NCBI GenBank assembly: GCA_002779055.1
Contig: PEXM01000050.1
Coordinates: forward strand, 1 to 9,172
DNA length: 9,172 nucleotides
Direction: 5' to 3'
DNA from: Elusimicrobia bacterium CG08_land_8_20_14_0_20_44_26
GTDB taxonomy: Bacteria > CG03
The notes under the pieces were generated by a model. That model made no database searches, had not been told where the DNA came from, and saw nothing but the letters and a program-made list of their open reading frames with translations. Numbering within the stretch: the stretch's first letter is position 1; every line of letters begins with the position of its first letter. Positions 6,094 through 9,172 of the stretch are shown piece by piece. The position numbers and the translations under genes were made by a program.

Positions 6094-6753
6094 ATGAAAA
6101 AATTAAAACTTTTTGCAATTCTTTTATTGTTAACAACCGTTTTTTACGGCTGTGCCGGCGCGCCGGCGAAAGCGCCGGATGTGCCGAAAGCGGCTCTTTT
6201 ATCAAAAGCTTCGGATTCGTCGAAGGCGGCTACCCGAAAGGAACTCTCGCCGGCTTTATCCAATCCGTCTGTGCACGAAGTCGGTTTTGATATAGACGAC
6301 ACAATTCTTTTTTCTTCGCCGGCCTTTGACAAAGCGTATGCCGGCGCCGAACCTTACACCGAGGATTTCTGGAAAATCGTTAACGCAAGCGACGGCAAAG
6401 TTTCGCATTTCAAGAAGAAAACGGTTGAAATTCTGAAAGCCCATCAGAAAAAAGGCCACAAAATATACCTGATAACTTCACGCAACCCCGCGGGCGGCGA
6501 AGCTCTCAAAAAATTTTTAGCAGGCCGTTTAGTCATACCCGAGGAGAATATTTTGTTTTCTCCGTCCGGCAAAACGGAGCTTATCAAAGAACTCGGTATT
6601 GACGCATTTTACGGAGATTCGGATTCGGATATGCGTTGTGCTAATGAAGCGGGGGCGATGCCGCTGCGTATAAAAAGAAGTCCGGAATCAGGATACAAAG
6701 CATCTTACAATCCCGGGTGTCTCGACGAATACATCATTCCGGACAGCGAATAA
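6094..6753 (+). CDS. HAD-superfamily class B acid phosphatase-like lipoprotein
   Basis: This is probably a nonspecific phosphomonoesterase acting outside the cytoplasm, like AphA of enterobacteria. The chosen start gives 219 residues that begin with a lipoprotein signal (MKKLKLFAILLLLTTVFYGC; C20 is the predicted lipidated residue). A low-complexity Ala/Lys/Ser linker (about 21-58) follows, then the HAD domain. Motif I is FDIDDT (nucleophile D66, D68) followed by LFSSPAF, as in AphA. Motif II is LITSR (T128), the motif III lysine is probably K160 in SPSGKTEL, and motif IV is YGDSDSD (D175, D177, D179). The C-terminal LRIKRSPESGYK and EYIIPDSE also parallel AphA. All catalytic residues are present, so it should be active. 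AphA itself is a soluble periplasmic tetramer; the lipid anchor is the unusual part. Class C (e(P4)) lipoproteins are the alternative, but motif I favours class B. The stop codon lies inside an inverted repeat shared with the next gene's start. Confidence 0.82.
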   Translation: MKKLKLFAILLLLTTVFYGCAGAPAKAPDVPKAALLSKASDSSKAATRKELSPALSNPSVHEVGFDIDDTILFSSPAFDKAYAGAEPYTEDFWKIVNASDGKVSHFKKKTVEILKAHQKKGHKIYLITSRNPAGGEALKKFLAGRLVIPEENILFSPSGKTELIKELGIDAFYGDSDSDMRCANEAGAMPLRIKRSPESGYKASYNPGCLDEYIIPDSE

Positions 6754-6792
6754 GAGTTTGTCGCAAATTGACCAAAGATAAGAAACTCTTAT
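6750..6792. repeat. 10-bp perfect inverted repeat spanning a stop and the next start codon
   Basis: ATAAGAGTTT (6750-6759) and AAACTCTTAT (6783-6792) are exact reverse complements separated by 23 bases. The left arm contains the TAA stop of the phosphatase gene, and the right arm ends in the first two bases of the ATG of the ATPase gene. No U-run follows, so it is not a typical intrinsic terminator. No clear Shine-Dalgarno sequence precedes the ATG. If it forms in mRNA, the stem would cover the start codon; it could also be an operator for a dimeric regulator. Confidence 0.5.
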
Positions 6793-8959
6793 GGTAAACA
6801 TAGAAGACCAGCTTAATAGAATCATAGCGCCGCTCCTTCGGGAAATTATCTTCAAGAAAGAGATAACAAAGGACGTTCTTGACACAATACTCAAAATCAC
6901 CATAGAAAAAATAGTAAGTTCTCTTTTCGCTGAATCAATAACCCTATACCTCGTTACAGATAATAAAATAAAATTCAGTTACGTTTATTTTTCGCCTAAA
7001 CTCTACAATAATGACGAGACACGAAAAAAATCGTACGAATCAAAACGCGAAAAACTCCTCAAACTGGAACTTCCTCTTAACACGGGAATTGTCGGGAAGG
7101 TCATAAGCGAAGGGACGAGCCGCATCGTAAGCGATGCGGACAAAGACGCCGACCACGCGAAAAATATTGATAACGACACCGGTTTTCAGACACGCTCTAT
7201 GATAACTGTGCCGCTCAAGGTGGATGATAAGGTCATCGGGGCCATACAGGTGCTGAATAAATCCATTCCTCCCGGCATCTTTTCGGAAGCGGACGCCTAT
7301 CTTTTTGAGGAAGTGGCGCAGTATTCGGCAAAAATAATACAAAAGGCATCCGACCCGTCGAGCAAACTGACGCCTCAGGAACTCGCTTATTACATAGCGC
7401 GGCTTACAAAACAGCAGTATATAGAACTCGGGGAAGATTTTAGAATCAGTACGGATTTACTGGAAGAATTGAAAATAGAGCCGGCACAACTCCGAAAATT
7501 TCAAATGATACCCATAAAAAAGTATCCAGGCAAACAGATTAGAGTTGTCTGCGCCAACCCTCTTGATTACACCGGAATTGAGAATTTTGAAGTGGTAACC
7601 GGTTACAAGATTAAGGAAACTGTCGTCGCCGCAAAAAGCGAGATAGATTATGTATTTAAGAATTATCTTGAAAGTATAGGCGAACCTGTCTCCGACGATG
7701 ATCAGGCAACCGCAAAAGTGACGGCTGAACTTGAAAGCAAGAAAGATGAAGAAGGGGAGTCGCTTGAAATAAGCGCTGAATTTGAGAATGAAAATTCCGC
7801 TCCGATAATAAAACTCGCCAACCAACTTATAAGAGAGGCATACAAGAAAAAAGCCAGCGACATTCATATTGAGGCCTTTGAGAATTTCACATCCGTAAGG
7901 TTTAGAATGGACGGCGTCTTAAAGCAGGTTCACAAACTTCCTAAAAGCGCTCACGGCGCAATATTAACAAGATACAAGATTATGTCGTCTTTGAATATCG
8001 CGGAAAGGCGGAGGCCTCAGGACGGCCGCATAAAATTCAAGAGTTTCGGCAAGGAGAATCCTGATATTGAACTGAGGGTCAGCATCGCTCCTCTCGTGTG
8101 GGGAGAGAAAATATGCATGCGCATTCTTGATAAAACCGGCACTCTGCTGGGTCTCAACTCGCTCGGTTTTTCGGAAAAAAACATGGAATTTTACAGAGCC
8201 GCCATAAACAAGCCCTACGGAATGATTTTGAATGTAGGTCCCACGGGTTCGGGAAAAACAACAACTCTTTATTCCGCAATTACCGAAATAAACAAGCCCG
8301 GCGTAAACATTCAGACGGCCGAAGATCCTGTTGAATATATGCTTGAGGGTATAAATCAGATGCCTATTCACAAAGATATAGGCGTAACATTCGCCGACGC
8401 CCTCAGGTGCTTTCTCCGTCAGGACCCAAATATAATAATGGTCGGAGAAATCAGAGACCTTGAAACAGCGTCGGTGGCGGTGGAGGCGGCGCTCACCGGG
8501 CATCTTCTGCTTTCAACGCTCCACACAAACGATGCGGCAACGACCGTTACGAGATTTTTTGATATGGGCGTTGAACCGTTTTTAGTTTCATCCTCCATAC
8601 TTATTATCTGCGCGCAAAGGCTTGTCAGGCGCCTGTGCGAATGCAAACAGGAATATAAAGTGGATACAGCGGAAGCCGAAGCGCTCGGCATCGCGCCCGG
8701 AACGACTCTTTATAAAACCGGCGGATGTAAAAAGTGCGATAACAGCGGCTACAAGGGCAGATGCGGGGTTCACGAGATTCTTATGCCGGACGAAGAAATA
8801 CGCCGCCTGATAATTAAAAAGGGAGTGACCCCGGAAGAAATACAAAAAGCCGCCGTCGCAAACGGCACTCTTGTACCGCTTTTTAAGGACGGCGTGGAAA
8901 AGACGCTGAAGGGTACAACTTCAACCGAGGAGATATTCAGAGTGCTTAGAAGCGAGTAG
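6791..8959 (+). CDS. PilB/GspE-family ATPase with N-terminal GAF domain
   Basis: A hexameric secretion ATPase of the family that powers type IV pilus extension or type II secretion at the inner membrane. It has 722 residues; usual PilB/GspE proteins have about 500-570, and the excess is the N-terminal GAF domain. Domains in order: helical lead and GAF domain about 1-185 (GIVGKVISEG, TRSMITVPL, GAIQVLNK); a degraded or plain GspE N-terminal domain about 193-297; an acidic linker 300-335; and the ATPase core from about 336. Core motifs are SDIHIE (356-361), Walker A GPTGSGKTT (483-491, K489), TAEDPVEY (E511), Walker B with GEIRD (E553), and the His box HLLLSTLHTND (H571, H578). The zinc region shows C616, C618, C646 and C649; the first pair is CxC where CxxC is usual. 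I see no RLGxxL-type c-di-GMP motif in the N-terminal domain. The ATG at 6791 is the only good start, as an in-frame TAA lies at 6779-6781. PilB and GspE cannot be told apart without the neighbouring genes. Confidence 0.92.
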   Translation: MVNIEDQLNRIIAPLLREIIFKKEITKDVLDTILKITIEKIVSSLFAESITLYLVTDNKIKFSYVYFSPKLYNNDETRKKSYESKREKLLKLELPLNTGIVGKVISEGTSRIVSDADKDADHAKNIDNDTGFQTRSMITVPLKVDDKVIGAIQVLNKSIPPGIFSEADAYLFEEVAQYSAKIIQKASDPSSKLTPQELAYYIARLTKQQYIELGEDFRISTDLLEELKIEPAQLRKFQMIPIKKYPGKQIRVVCANPLDYTGIENFEVVTGYKIKETVVAAKSEIDYVFKNYLESIGEPVSDDDQATAKVTAELESKKDEEGESLEISAEFENENSAPIIKLANQLIREAYKKKASDIHIEAFENFTSVRFRMDGVLKQVHKLPKSAHGAILTRYKIMSSLNIAERRRPQDGRIKFKSFGKENPDIELRVSIAPLVWGEKICMRILDKTGTLLGLNSLGFSEKNMEFYRAAINKPYGMILNVGPTGSGKTTTLYSAITEINKPGVNIQTAEDPVEYMLEGINQMPIHKDIGVTFADALRCFLRQDPNIIMVGEIRDLETASVAVEAALTGHLLLSTLHTNDAATTVTRFFDMGVEPFLVSSSILIICAQRLVRRLCECKQEYKVDTAEAEALGIAPGTTLYKTGGCKKCDNSGYKGRCGVHEILMPDEEIRRLIIKKGVTPEEIQKAAVANGTLVPLFKDGVEKTLKGTTSTEEIFRVLRSE

Positions 8960-8974
8960 CCGCAAAAATAAATA

Positions 8975-8992
8975 ACAGATGACAGATGACAG
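8975..8992. repeat. Short heptamer tandem repeat
   Basis: ACAGATG occurs twice in a row (8975-8988), followed by ACAG, and then runs into eight G residues (8992-8999). It lies in the 59-base gap between the ATPase gene and the next gene. Such tracts are slippage-prone; no function can be read from it. Confidence 0.6.
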
Positions 8993-9018
8993 GGGGGGGA
9001 TTGAGAAGGGGGTGAAAA

Positions 9019-9172
9019 ATGCCGGAAGTTACATTTAAAAAGGTGCCCGTTGAAATAGAAATTACCACAGGCAGAATCATAGAAGGGGTGCTCAATCTTC
9101 CTGGCACGGGCTACAAAACCCGCCTGTCGGATTTTATCAACGACACAACCAAGCAGTTTATTGTTTTGACAA
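9019..9172 (+). CDS. Small hypothetical protein, 5' part (cut by window end)
   Basis: The first 51 codons are visible, starting at ATG 9019 behind a strong AAGGGGGTG site (9006-9014). The sequence begins MPEVTFKKVPVEIEITTG and goes on with GRIIEGVLNLPG, RLSDFIND and FIVLT. The alternating pattern suggests a small beta barrel. The grIeG.l.lP...RLSDFln....fi.lt pattern resembles short domains such as DUF6812 that I associate with pilus or signalling loci, but this is from memory and weak. It lies 59 bases after the ATPase gene on the same strand and probably belongs to the same transcription unit. Confidence 0.65.
   Translation, partial: MPEVTFKKVPVEIEITTGRIIEGVLNLPGTGYKTRLSDFINDTTKQFIVLT

Noticed and set aside
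7964..8503. Long minus-strand open frame opposite the ATPase gene
   Set aside because: It lies fully within the conserved ATPase core, has no recognisable protein features, and is best explained as a shadow of the real gene. The other minus-strand frames are likewise shadows.
1..9172. Mobile element, CRISPR array, toxin-antitoxin or defence system
   Set aside because: No transposase or integrase, no regularly spaced repeats and no defence-type domains were found. All complete genes have conventional housekeeping or envelope roles.

Overview
This window looks like chromosomal housekeeping DNA from a Gram-negative-type (diderm) bacterium with mixed base composition. Two predicted lipoproteins (an M23 peptidase-like protein and a class B acid phosphatase-like protein), SecG and a PilB/GspE-type ATPase point to an envelope with a periplasm and a type IV pilus or type II secretion machine. 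The archaeal-type phosphoglycerate mutase in its bacterial form, and a palindromic repeat of a kind common in candidate-phylum and deltaproteobacterial-like genomes, suggest an uncultured lineage such as Omnitrophota or a relative. That placement is inference and is weak.

Layout, all on the + strand. Bases 2-40 hold the last codons of an upstream gene. Bases 105-3300 carry apgM (phosphoglycerate mutase), a MepM-like M23 lipoprotein and coaX (type III pantothenate kinase); the last two overlap by 17 bases. A plausible promoter lies inside the end of coaX. It would drive gap (GAPDH), pgk (phosphoglycerate kinase) and secG, which are spaced only 2 and 4 bases apart, followed by a tRNA-Leu(GAG) gene. 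Next come a palindromic repeat (6027-6074), a lipoprotein related to class B acid phosphatases, and a 722-residue PilB/GspE-type ATPase carrying an N-terminal GAF domain. The window ends in the first 51 codons of a small beta-rich protein.

How the genes work together. GAPDH, PGK and ApgM catalyse three consecutive steps of lower glycolysis (glyceraldehyde-3-phosphate to 2-phosphoglycerate). Triosephosphate isomerase, which often sits between pgk and secG, is absent here. SecG and the following tRNA-Leu(GAG) repeat the secG-leuU order known from E. coli. The M23 protein and the acid phosphatase would act at the envelope. The GAF-PilB ATPase and its small neighbour probably start a pilus or secretion locus that continues beyond the window.

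I see no CRISPR array, transposase, toxin-antitoxin pair, prophage or obvious defence system. The points most worth a second look are the low-GC gap/5'-pgk segment, the inverted repeat that takes in the start codon of the GAF-PilB gene, the GAF fusion itself, and a few substitutions in otherwise conserved active-site motifs.
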